Shown in pieces: positions 17,893 to 25,202 of a stretch of 64,000 nt of DNA. Positions within the stretch are counted from its first letter, which is position 1; every line of letters begins with the position of its first letter. The position numbers and the translations under genes were made by a program. Origin of the DNA: Methylophaga thiooxydans DMS010 (GTDB taxonomy: Bacteria; Pseudomonadota; Gammaproteobacteria; Nitrosococcales; Methylophagaceae); assembly GCF_000156355.1 (NCBI RefSeq), contig NZ_GG657883.1:222467-286466 (forward strand), written 5' to 3'. Under the pieces are notes generated by a model. The model was not told the origin of the DNA. It made no database searches and saw only the letters and a list, made by a program, of their open reading frames with translations.

Positions 17893-19089
17893 TCAATGAT
17901 GCTTTTGTATAACGATGTAGGCATATTTTCGGTTGTTATTTTCACTGACTAGCTCTGTTTCTATTATCGAGCTGTAATGTGATATGGCATCACCATTTTG
18001 TAATTTTGATGCAACGATTGATGAGTAGTAGCTTGTCATTGGATAGTTGTCGAGTAACTGTAAAACATCATCAGATAGTCCCTGAGACTCGTGCACAATC
18101 AAAATACCGCCTGGCATGAGCTTATCTAAGGCATTGGCGATGACTTCATTTGTTTTGTCTGACGTGGCGCCGTTTGTTGTCGTGTTGATCAAACAAATGA
18201 CTTTATAGTTTGCGAGGTCATTGAGTGTGTCAGTAATGCTGGTATCAATAGACTTGAAACGATTTTTTATAACAGAGTGATAGCGCTTAGACAAAAGCGA
18301 GGTGTCATTGATGTGCGTTTTATCTGTCATAAAACTCACCGCCTGAGTCAGATTGATTTCTCTACTGAATAAACACTCTATGGCCATTAAGCCATTGCTA
18401 TCACTGATATCGCAGAGAGTTACCGTCTGTTGCATACCAAAATAATCAAGAATAATTCTCTCGACAATTGAATAGGTGTTTGCGGTATTCCAATAGTGCT
18501 GTCCCAGTTCGAAAAGTTGTTGCTGATTCGACGTGTTGTGGGAAGGTGCTTGTAGGCTTCGCCGGAGTATACTGTTACCAGATTCTTCAAAAAAGAATGA
18601 GGCCGTGCTGTTCATTTCTGCCGGAAACTTTCTGCCAATGCGCATGGACATCACACCATCATTTTCTGCCCATATATTACTGGTTCCTTTCCAGCGGCTA
18701 CGACTGAGAAAGGTATTTTCTAAGATACTTCTCGACCAGTAGTTCTTCTCTGATGCCTGCATTTCTGGATAGACTGGTAAAATGACACAACCGCCAGGTT
18801 TCACGCGTGTCATCAGATATCGTAAAAATGCAGCTCCCCAATTATTGGCAAATAAGGGGAAGCTGATTCCGATATAAATTCGATCAATCGAATAAGCAGC
18901 AATGGGGAAGAATAAGCTCCCTACTTGGCCATCGTTAAAATCGGTATTAAAGTGCTGCGAATCAGGTGAAAGACTATAGATACTTTCCTGGGGACGAATC
19001 TGATTATTAACATCACGCTGTCCCGAAAAATAATATGCCAAATCTTCGTCGATGTATTGTTTATTTTTATGAAGTATTAAGTCGGTCAT
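17893..19089 (-). CDS. Unrecognised protein with two methyltransferase-like modules
   Basis: A 398-residue protein I cannot assign. Two segments resemble the late part of class I methyltransferase folds: RVKPGGCVILPVYPE near residues 95-110, and KLMPGGILIVHES near 320-335, each of the KPGG-hydrophobic strand type. The glycine-rich SAM-binding motif expected before the second module reads VTLCDISDSNGLMAIECLF (around 225), lacking the GxGxG pattern. It could be a degenerate or unusual SAM-binding protein, or an unrelated Rossmann-like pair. It is the last gene of the long minus-strand operon, 77 bases after the nitronate-monooxygenase-like gene, so a role with the hydroxylase pathway is likely. 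Confidence 0.55.
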   Translation of the reverse strand: MTDLILHKNKQYIDEDLAYYFSGQRDVNNQIRPQESIYSLSPDSQHFNTDFNDGQVGSLFFPIAAYSIDRIYIGISFPLFANNWGAAFLRYLMTRVKPGGCVILPVYPEMQASEKNYWSRSILENTFLSRSRWKGTSNIWAENDGVMSMRIGRKFPAEMNSTASFFFEESGNSILRRSLQAPSHNTSNQQQLFELGQHYWNTANTYSIVERIILDYFGMQQTVTLCDISDSNGLMAIECLFSREINLTQAVSFMTDKTHINDTSLLSKRYHSVIKNRFKSIDTSITDTLNDLANYKVICLINTTTNGATSDKTNEVIANALDKLMPGGILIVHESQGLSDDVLQLLDNYPMTSYYSSIVASKLQNGDAISHYSSIIETELVSENNNRKYAYIVIQKHH

Positions 19090-19166
19090 TTTTGAATCTG
19101 AGTTAGGTTTTTGTAATGGTATGAGGTTGTTACAGCCTCACACCTGTTTGAATACTCTTCAAAACA

Positions 19167-20231
19167 TTACATGTCTGGAACTTTAGTACGAAAATCACTG
19201 ATCAATTTATGGGTCAGGCTGGCAGTTGATTGGCGCTGCCCGATAGAGGCTGATTCACCAGCCCAGAAAGGAACAAAGTCATTCTCATTTATTGCTGTGG
19301 CTTTAGTTCGCATATCCATAGTTAACTGCCCTTGGAACGGAAACGCTAACACTGCTTTATTTTTCATTGCATCGGTAAACTTACTGCTGACCACTCGTGC
19401 ATACTTTCCTGTGAAACCTTTGCTCAGGCAGGTTTGTGATTCACCAGCTAGCAGTGTGTCCAGGTAAGCCTTATCGAGCTTTGCTTCATCGGTGAATAAA
19501 TAGGCACTGCCTAATTGACACGCATCAGCGCCCTGACCGATATGGCCTGCTATCTGCTGTCCTGTCATGATCCCACCTGTCAAGATTTTGGGGATCGTTA
19601 TCGATTCTGACGTTTGCTGATTTAATAAGGTCGTAGAAGGACCACTTGTACCATCACTTAAAAATGAAGCGCGATGGCCCCCCGCTTCTATTCCCTGCAG
19701 GATGACTGCATCAAAGCCTTTTTGCTGAACACGCATGGCTTCAGTTTGGTTGGTAGCAGTACCAACTATGATGATGCCTTTTTGTTTCAGCTTGCTAATA
19801 ATCTGAGTACTGGGAATCCCGAAGGTAAAACTGACGATAGGTACATTGAGACGTAAAATCGTTTCAATTTGTGTATTTAAATCGATGGGTAACGTTAATG
19901 ATTTGTGATGCAGATAGGACGGATCAATACCAAGCTCATCATAGGATGGCTGAAGCGCTTTAACCGATTTTGATTTTTCCTCATGCGTCGGTAGTTTTAT
20001 ATCGTTACTAACAAATAAATTAACAGCAAAAGGTTTCTTGGTGAGTTTTCGCGTGGCTGTATAAAGTTGTTCAATATCATCAGGTGATGAGTTACCCAAC
20101 GCTAAGGTGCCTAAGCAACCAAGATTGGAGACTGTAGCAACCATTTCTGGGCTACTAAAGCCTCCAATCATAGGCGCTTGTACTATAGGCCACTGAATTC
20201 CAACGAGATCGGTGAACCGTGTTTTAAACAT
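19167..20231 (-). CDS. Nitronate monooxygenase / 2-nitropropane dioxygenase-like FMN protein
   Basis: A 354-residue FMN TIM-barrel enzyme. It starts with the family signature VGIQWPIVQAPMIGGFSSPE (residues 10-29), has GIEAGGHRAS carrying the His used for substrate proton abstraction, then ILTGGIMTGQQIAGHIGQGADACQ and LGSAYLFTDEA for flavin phosphate binding. The family oxidises nitronates, but many members have other or unknown flavin-dependent roles, including enoyl reduction. It lies 18 bases downstream of the DUF4242 gene inside the hydroxylase operon, so it probably handles an intermediate or detoxifies a by-product. Confidence 0.8.
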   Translation of the reverse strand: MFKTRFTDLVGIQWPIVQAPMIGGFSSPEMVATVSNLGCLGTLALGNSSPDDIEQLYTATRKLTKKPFAVNLFVSNDIKLPTHEEKSKSVKALQPSYDELGIDPSYLHHKSLTLPIDLNTQIETILRLNVPIVSFTFGIPSTQIISKLKQKGIIIVGTATNQTEAMRVQQKGFDAVILQGIEAGGHRASFLSDGTSGPSTTLLNQQTSESITIPKILTGGIMTGQQIAGHIGQGADACQLGSAYLFTDEAKLDKAYLDTLLAGESQTCLSKGFTGKYARVVSSKFTDAMKNKAVLAFPFQGQLTMDMRTKATAINENDFVPFWAGESASIGQRQSTASLTHKLISDFRTKVPDM

Positions 20232-20249
20232 GTTGTTAAATAATGACGG

Positions 20250-20525
20250 CTAAGATTCAGCAGTGGTGGGATCAATCATATTTCTAACTTGCGTGATTTT
20301 ATTTGCCGGAAATCCACCCGTCTCAGCGTGATCCATAATGGTTTTTTCATCAGGTGCATTGTAGACGCAGTAGACTTTATCTTCAGTGACATAACTATGA
20401 ACCCATTGAATTTGTGGACCCATATCTTTCAAAATTGAGCATGATTTTTGAGAGATACCAGTCAGGTCTTCTTTTGTTAAATCACCAGCGCCAGGTATTT
20501 CTCTTTCAATGATAAATTTAGGCAT
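20250..20525 (-). CDS. DUF4242 small protein
   Basis: A 91-residue protein of the DUF4242 family: FIIEREIPGAGDLTKEDL at the start, WVHSYVTEDKVYCVYNAPDE in the middle and AETGGFPANKITQV near the end. Some relatives bind nickel and form a ferredoxin-like fold, but no function is established. I start it at the ATG at 20525, which has GAGG eight bases upstream, rather than a GTG two codons earlier. It is in the hydroxylase operon between the exported globin and the nitronate-monooxygenase-like gene. Confidence 0.75.
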   Translation of the reverse strand: MPKFIIEREIPGAGDLTKEDLTGISQKSCSILKDMGPQIQWVHSYVTEDKVYCVYNAPDEKTIMDHAETGGFPANKITQVRNMIDPTTAES

Positions 20526-20592
20526 CGTCACCCTCTTATTTGTTGATTATTAAAATTAAGATTCAAACAGCTATTTGCTTTAACGACTAATA

Positions 20593-20622
20593 ATCAATGC
20601 CCCGTCAGAGCGAGGCATTGAT
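20593..20622 (-). other. Intercistronic stem-loop
   Basis: Nine-base perfect arms ATCAATGCC (20593-20601) and GGCATTGAT (20614-20622) with a 12-base loop, in the 105-base gap between the exported globin gene and the DUF4242 gene. There is no long T-run, so it may be an RNA processing or stability element or a weak attenuator. Confidence 0.5.
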
Positions 20623-20630
20623 CGCTTCGT

Positions 20631-21122
20631 TTATTCAGAACTTTCAGAATCAGTCAGTGCTTGCGTAGTGATATTTGGATTAACAATATCGCCACGAACC
20701 GACCATAGAATGGCCAGAACTTCATTTTTTTCTTGTTGACCTACACCATTTTTCTCCAGTGCAGCCATCACATCATCAACAACCGCATTGAATTCCATTT
20801 CGTTGATATTCATCGTGCGGTGGGTCGTTTTCATATCCCTGCCGGTATATTCAATCTCTTCAGAACCGGTGGCGGCTGCAAAGATTTCATAGACTTTTTG
20901 TTTAACCGCGGCATGGTCACTATCGACAAACCTGTCTCTAATGATCGGGTTAGTCACATGATTATGATAGGTGTCTTCAACGATTACTCGTATCTTGTCA
21001 GGGCCACCCAGACGGTTGAATAAACTCGCCTCTTCTGCATCATGAGCCTGTACTGAGCCAAACAGCATAGGTGTTGTCAAAATGGCAGATGCCAGTAATG
21101 TTTTAAATGTAGATTTCATCAT
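20631..21122 (-). CDS. Exported group I truncated hemoglobin
   Basis: A 163-residue protein with a clear signal peptide (hydrophobic residues 8-22, ending GSVQAHDAE), followed by a truncated 2/2 globin. Marks are LFNRLGGPDKIRVIVEDTY with Tyr52 at the expected distal B10 position, EYTGRDMKTTHRTMNI with His101 as the likely proximal heme ligand, and the final helix NEVLAILWSVRGDIV. Export to the periplasm is unusual for this family. Heme in the periplasm could bind oxygen, nitric oxide or sulfide. AGGAG lies five bases before the first ATG. It follows the FadL-like gene by 17 bases. A second, cytoplasmic globin is encoded at 24769-25131. Confidence 0.88.
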   Translation of the reverse strand: MMKSTFKTLLASAILTTPMLFGSVQAHDAEEASLFNRLGGPDKIRVIVEDTYHNHVTNPIIRDRFVDSDHAAVKQKVYEIFAAATGSEEIEYTGRDMKTTHRTMNINEMEFNAVVDDVMAALEKNGVGQQEKNEVLAILWSVRGDIVNPNITTQALTDSESSE

Positions 21123-21139
21123 TAATTCTCCTGATACTA

Positions 21140-22387
21140 TTACTCAAAGTGCCATGTAAGACCGGCACCTGCCTGCCAGGCATCAATATCGACTTTAGTG
21201 TTACCAATCTGCTGACTTTCATCCAATGTGTAAGCAGCGTGGATATCAACTTTTATTTCAGGGGTTAGTTGATAACCAAAACCAGCAGTGATGGTGTCTT
21301 CCCATATAGCGGCCGCATTAGTAGCCTGGAAGTACTCTACTACCCCAGCAGTTACAGGTAGTTGGCCACCGCAGTCAGCACATCCTATTGGGCTATTACC
21401 ACCAATCCCTATGTCTTGACCCAATGGCAGATTTCGTTTGATTGGATCCCTAGCATGGCTATAACCAATTCGCCACTGTGCCTTTCCTGTGGACAACTGA
21501 GCACCTAATGCAAACACGGTTTGATCGCGATAGAAGTCTTCATAGAAATTAGCATCTGACCAAGCTTTATGAATAACGTCGGCGTTAATTTGCAGGTTGC
21601 CACCCATTAGAGAGTTATTAGCAATCCCTATGGCAAATTCTTGTGGTTGTGCCACATCATCATCCCAAAACGTACCGTCACCGCGGGAGATGTATTCATC
21701 ATATTGAATGTTTAGCTCACTTCTGTAATAAGCACCAAGACTGGTTGCACCGATATCATATTTCGCGCCAACGGTTCCGCGGATACCAAAACCATGTGCA
21801 GAGCCGGTATCTTGGGACAGACTGGCCTGGAAGTAACCGTTACCTATCGTTGCCATTGCGCCAAGCGAGAGATTGTCTGTTACTTGAAAACCAAGACCTA
21901 CATTGGCATTAAATACAAGAAGTTCACCGGTTGGATTCTGACTTCCTTGTACCCCCCTAAAGTCTGAACCAACACCAGATTGTGCCGTTAGCCCTAGGCC
22001 TGCGACAAGTTTGGGGGTGAAGGCATGTGTGATGGCCACTGTTGGTACCAAATACTTATCTGCATTTGATGACCCTTTCCAAGCAGGAATGATTGCTTCG
22101 GAACCTGGTATATCCCTAACGCCACCGCTGTGATCAGCTTCTAGAGTGGGATCAAAAAATGTAGCGCCGAAGGTGAAACTGGTGCCTTTGTTATACTCCG
22201 TCAATGTTGCTGGGTTACCAAATACGGCAGCTGCAGGTTCCACAGTTCGGGCAACACTTGCCCCACCCATACCACCTGTTGCTGGCAACATATTATTATT
22301 TAGATCTGTACCAAATGTGCCGGCGAATGCAAATGAAGATGTCGTTAGCATTCCGATCAGTGTTGCTAAATATTTCTTATTATTCAT
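21140..22387 (-). CDS. FadL/TodX-family outer membrane hydrocarbon transporter
   Basis: A 415-residue beta-barrel with a signal peptide (ending SSFAFAGTFG). The N-terminal hatch signature NPATLTEYNKGTSFTFGATF and the repeated LGLTAQSGVGSDF, NVGLGFQVTDNLSLGAMATI and GIGNN segments are typical of FadL/OmpP1. The last residues are LTWHFE; the barrel end strand is present. FadL, TodX and XylN members let hydrophobic compounds such as fatty acids, toluene or xylene cross the outer membrane. Here it is encoded with a XylM/XylA-like monooxygenase, which supports a hydrophobic or volatile substrate for the system. Uptake specificity cannot be predicted. Confidence 0.9.
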   Translation of the reverse strand: MNNKKYLATLIGMLTTSSFAFAGTFGTDLNNNMLPATGGMGGASVARTVEPAAAVFGNPATLTEYNKGTSFTFGATFFDPTLEADHSGGVRDIPGSEAIIPAWKGSSNADKYLVPTVAITHAFTPKLVAGLGLTAQSGVGSDFRGVQGSQNPTGELLVFNANVGLGFQVTDNLSLGAMATIGNGYFQASLSQDTGSAHGFGIRGTVGAKYDIGATSLGAYYRSELNIQYDEYISRGDGTFWDDDVAQPQEFAIGIANNSLMGGNLQINADVIHKAWSDANFYEDFYRDQTVFALGAQLSTGKAQWRIGYSHARDPIKRNLPLGQDIGIGGNSPIGCADCGGQLPVTAGVVEYFQATNAAAIWEDTITAGFGYQLTPEIKVDIHAAYTLDESQQIGNTKVDIDAWQAGAGLTWHFE

Positions 22388-22462
22388 TCTCTCTCTCCGT
22401 GTAGTTTTACGCTAATGATCATCTGTTATTTAGTGTTGATGTCGCATTAGCTAATAGTTTTA

Positions 22463-22666
22463 TTAACTAGCCCATTGGAACGGTTTTTCTCCTGCTACTT
22501 TGAAATAAATCGCCATATTCACCATATGTGTCACTAGTAAGGCTGTTCCGATACCAAGTGCCCAGAGTGGTTCACGGAAATTTTCGTGAGCACCAACACT
22601 GTACAAACCATAGCCAATTAAGGCAGTCCAGATAGCCATAACTACAATTGCTTTAAATGAAGCCAT
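22463..22666 (-). CDS. Small two-helix membrane protein
   Basis: A 67-residue protein with two predicted membrane segments, about residues 7-26 (IVVMAIWTALIGYGLYSVG) and 36-56 (ALGIGTALLVTHMVNMAIYF). It has a good ribosome binding site (GGAGGG region). I recognise no family. It lies between the reductase and FadL genes of the hydroxylase operon, so it could be an accessory subunit or stabiliser of the membrane hydroxylase, as found for small subunits of other membrane oxygenases; that is inference. Confidence 0.65.
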   Translation of the reverse strand: MASFKAIVVMAIWTALIGYGLYSVGAHENFREPLWALGIGTALLVTHMVNMAIYFKVAGEKPFQWAS

Positions 22667-22700
22667 ATCTAATCCCTCCTAAGGGTTACTGTTCTAAGTC

Positions 22701-23792
22701 TTACGCTTTAGCACTCGCGACAGGATGGGTATTACTCTTATCAAGGAACTTATCAAAGAATATTTCATCATTCGCTATGCCATTGTTTTCAAACACTTCT
22801 ATTGCTGCATCAATCATCCCTGGGGGTCCACAAAGATAGGCTTGGCCTGTGAGTTCAACGCCATCCTCGACAATAAACTCGATACAGGAGCCTCTTCTTC
22901 CCTGCCATGAACTATCTTCTGGTTCTCGTGATAGGCATGGAATATATTGAAATGAACCAAGATTTTGTTTTTCCCAGTCTGTTGCGATTTGCTGAATCAG
23001 ATCTTCACAGTAAAGATCGTCTTGAGTTCTCGCGCCAAACAGGAATCGCACATCTCGTTTCACACCCGACTCTAATGCTTGTTCAAGCACGCTGATGATG
23101 GCACTCATCCCGCTACCACCTGCCACACAAGTCATAGGTACAGGGTCTGTTTTTAATCCAAACAAACCATAAGGACCTGACATTTTTAAGGATTGACCGG
23201 TGCGGTCTTGCTTGAACAACCAACCTGTGAATTCACCACCAGGTACTTCTCTGATATAAAAGCGGAATTCGTTCTGACCAGGTTGTGGAGCAGCAGCAAA
23301 GGAATAGTTTCTGCCAGACTCAACCTCTTCTACCTTGAGATCTGCGTACTGACCTGCTTTATAGAGCTCTACACCCTGAGGCAGATCAGCCGCATCAATC
23401 TCTACAATGACCTCTTTGATATCGTGAGTAAGTTCATTGATTTTGGTAATAACGGCATCGGCTTCCCAATGACTCTGCTTTTCACTATCGCTGAGTAATT
23501 CAACATCAATTGAAACATCTGACTTTAACTGCGTTTGGCAGGCGAGGATGTATCCATCCCTGATGTCCTCGCCTTCCAATACATAACTAAAGTCTGCGAG
23601 TGGTTTAATTTTTCCGTCTACAAGCTTGCATTTACACTTTCCACAACTACCAACTCGGCAATCATGAGGCCATGCGATATCTGACTCTAACGCTGCTTTG
23701 AGCAGATTATCGCCAGCTCGAACAATAAGCGTGTCTACGGAATTAATTTTTGCTTCGTAGTCTTGCTTTTTATTTTTGAAAAATCCAAACAT
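22701..23792 (-). CDS. XylA-like ferredoxin/FAD reductase of the monooxygenase
   Basis: A 363-residue electron transfer protein. The N-terminal plant-type 2Fe-2S domain has Cys45, Cys50, Cys53 and Cys85 (DCRVGSCGKC then ILACQ). It is followed by an FAD domain with RNYSFAAAP (about residue 155-165) and an NAD domain with GGSGMSA, FLFGARTQDDLY and YLCGPPGMIDAA. This domain order is that of XylA, the reductase that feeds the xylene hydroxylase XylM from NADH. It is encoded between the GST-like and small membrane protein genes, four genes from the hydroxylase, and is the obvious electron donor together with the small ferredoxin. Confidence 0.92.
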   Translation of the reverse strand: MFGFFKNKKQDYEAKINSVDTLIVRAGDNLLKAALESDIAWPHDCRVGSCGKCKCKLVDGKIKPLADFSYVLEGEDIRDGYILACQTQLKSDVSIDVELLSDSEKQSHWEADAVITKINELTHDIKEVIVEIDAADLPQGVELYKAGQYADLKVEEVESGRNYSFAAAPQPGQNEFRFYIREVPGGEFTGWLFKQDRTGQSLKMSGPYGLFGLKTDPVPMTCVAGGSGMSAIISVLEQALESGVKRDVRFLFGARTQDDLYCEDLIQQIATDWEKQNLGSFQYIPCLSREPEDSSWQGRRGSCIEFIVEDGVELTGQAYLCGPPGMIDAAIEVFENNGIANDEIFFDKFLDKSNTHPVASAKA

Positions 23793-23837
23793 GATTGTGT
23801 CTTCTTTTAGTTAAATGGAACGTTGTGCGTGCATGCG

Positions 23838-24524
23838 TTAGACATTGATACTGACGGAACGCATTTTGTTACTGTGAATTTCGTCAATCGATGGCAATAC
23901 GGTGTACGCCACATAATTTTCTTTGCTGGTACTTTTTCTCACTTTCATATGCGACCACCAGGTTTTCACAGCTGGATAGGCATCGATAAGTGCTTCATGA
24001 CCATACAAACAGCAGTTATGGATATAAGGTGCCCAATGAATATCTGCCAGGCTTAGATCACCAACGATGTAATCACCACGCTTCCCACGTGTACTGAGTT
24101 GATCATCCAGTTTCTGAAGTACATCTTTGACAGCCTCAAGTGCTGCTGAGTCAGCACTGCCTTCACTGATTGCTTTTACTGCTGGTGAAAAGACATGTTG
24201 AGCGATATGTGCCCATTGATACTGTTGTGCTCTTGCAACGCCATTACGAGGAACCAGCGAGTTACCAAAGCCTTTGTCATCTAAATAAGACAGAATGGCT
24301 TCAATACCGTAGACATAGAAATCAACATCTTTTAATACCGGTAATGTGCCAAAAGGAGACATCTTGAAGATTTCTGCCATTTCAGTTTCGGAATTGATAT
24401 CTACAGAGCGTCCATCGATATCGATTCCTTTTTCAGCTGCCGTGAACAAACATTTACTTGTGTTTGCACATCCTGCTACACCATATAGAACTTTTACGTC
24501 TGCTAAATGATCACCTATTGCCAT
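23838..24524 (-). CDS. Glutathione S-transferase-like protein (paralog 3 of 3)
   Basis: A 228-residue GST-like protein with a thioredoxin-like half (VKVLYGVAGCANTSKCLFTAAEKG with a C-x5-C pair, then FGTLPVLKDVDFYVYGIEAIL, which has the cis-Pro strand) and a helical half (YIVGDLSLADIHWAPYI). Of the three paralogs it has the best glutathione site and is the only one inside the hydroxylase operon. Its C-terminal tail (YTVLPSIDEI) matches the paralog at 10658-11437. It could conjugate an epoxide-like or thiol-reactive product, or work as a thiol-dependent isomerase. It sits between the ferredoxin and reductase genes. Confidence 0.8.
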   Translation of the reverse strand: MAIGDHLADVKVLYGVAGCANTSKCLFTAAEKGIDIDGRSVDINSETEMAEIFKMSPFGTLPVLKDVDFYVYGIEAILSYLDDKGFGNSLVPRNGVARAQQYQWAHIAQHVFSPAVKAISEGSADSAALEAVKDVLQKLDDQLSTRGKRGDYIVGDLSLADIHWAPYIHNCCLYGHEALIDAYPAVKTWWSHMKVRKSTSKENYVAYTVLPSIDEIHSNKMRSVSINV

Positions 24525-24567
24525 TTTCTCTCTCCTATTTTTTTATATAGTTAGGTTTAAAAATGTT

Positions 24568-24747
24568 TTAGTCTTCGATTGTCAGTGCACCAGATGGACA
24601 CTTTTCAACACTTTCTCTAATCAACTCGTCGGAAGCATTTTCGATAGTAATCACAAACTGACCATCCTCGATTTTGTAAAGCGATGGGTATTTTGTGACG
24701 CATACTCCGGCGTGCTGACATACGTTTTGATCCCAATTAACTTTCAT
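24568..24747 (-). CDS. Small ferredoxin (divergent single-cluster, Fer4_19-like)
   Basis: A 59-residue protein starting MKVNWDQNVCQHAGVCVTKY and ending with KCPSGALTIED. The Cys/His pattern C10-x-H12-x3-C16 and C50-PSGAL matches the divergent 4Fe-4S mono-cluster family (Fer4_19). It should be a low-potential electron carrier. It sits between the cytoplasmic globin and the GST-like gene in the hydroxylase operon and is 21 bases after the globin stop-side gap, so it probably passes electrons to the hydroxylase or the globin. The XylA-like reductase carries its own 2Fe-2S cluster, so this would be an additional carrier. Confidence 0.85.
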   Translation of the reverse strand: MKVNWDQNVCQHAGVCVTKYPSLYKIEDGQFVITIENASDELIRESVEKCPSGALTIED

Positions 24748-24768
24748 TTGTTAACCTTTTTCAGTTGA

Positions 24769-25131
24769 TTAAACGTGTACGATTTCGCCGCGCATTGACC
24801 ATAAAGCTGCCAAAATCTCATCTTTCTCTCTTTGGCCGGCTTCATGCGTGTCGAGTGCTTTCATGACATCTTCAACAACTGCATTGAACTCTTCGTCAGA
24901 AATGTTCATGCCTGTATGTGCTGTCAACATATCTTCGCCGGTGTATTCTTCTTTACCGCCGAAACCTGCACACATGAACTCGGTGACTTTTTGTACAACA
25001 TTTTCTGGGTCACTTTTGACATAGCGGTTTTTAATGACTTCGTTGCTGCAGTGGTTGTTAAAAACCGTTCTTGCTAATGCGGATATCCCTTCGTGAGCAC
25101 CCAATCTGTCATATAAACTTTCATCACTCAT
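24769..25131 (-). CDS. Cytoplasmic group I truncated hemoglobin
   Basis: A 120-residue truncated globin without a signal peptide. Family marks are LYDRLGAHEGISALARTVF, EYTGEDMLTAHTGMNISDEE with His72 as the likely proximal ligand, and the last helix DEILAALWSMRGEIV. At the distal B10 position it has Phe24 where the exported paralog has Tyr, so ligand stabilisation should differ. AGGAGAC lies before the start. It is the gene directly after the hydroxylase, separated by a strong stem-loop. Roles could be oxygen supply to the hydroxylase or removal of nitric oxide; both are inference. Confidence 0.88.
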   Translation of the reverse strand: MSDESLYDRLGAHEGISALARTVFNNHCSNEVIKNRYVKSDPENVVQKVTEFMCAGFGGKEEYTGEDMLTAHTGMNISDEEFNAVVEDVMKALDTHEAGQREKDEILAALWSMRGEIVHV

Positions 25132-25153
25132 GAACTTGTCTCCTAGAGGTTTA

Positions 25154-25193
25154 GTTTGTTTGGCTGGGGCTTTTCAGCCCCAACCAGTCAAAC
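25154..25193 (-). other. Strong intercistronic stem-loop after the hydroxylase gene
   Basis: GGCTGGGGCT (25162-25171) pairs with AGCCCCAACC (25176-25185) around a TTTC loop with one wobble pair, and GTTTG (25154-25158) pairs with CAAAC (25189-25193) below it. There is no T-run in the minus direction. It begins 10 bases after the hydroxylase stop and probably protects the hydroxylase mRNA or reduces read-through, so that the hydroxylase is made in excess. Confidence 0.65.
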
Positions 25194-25202
25194 TGTTTTG
25201 CT

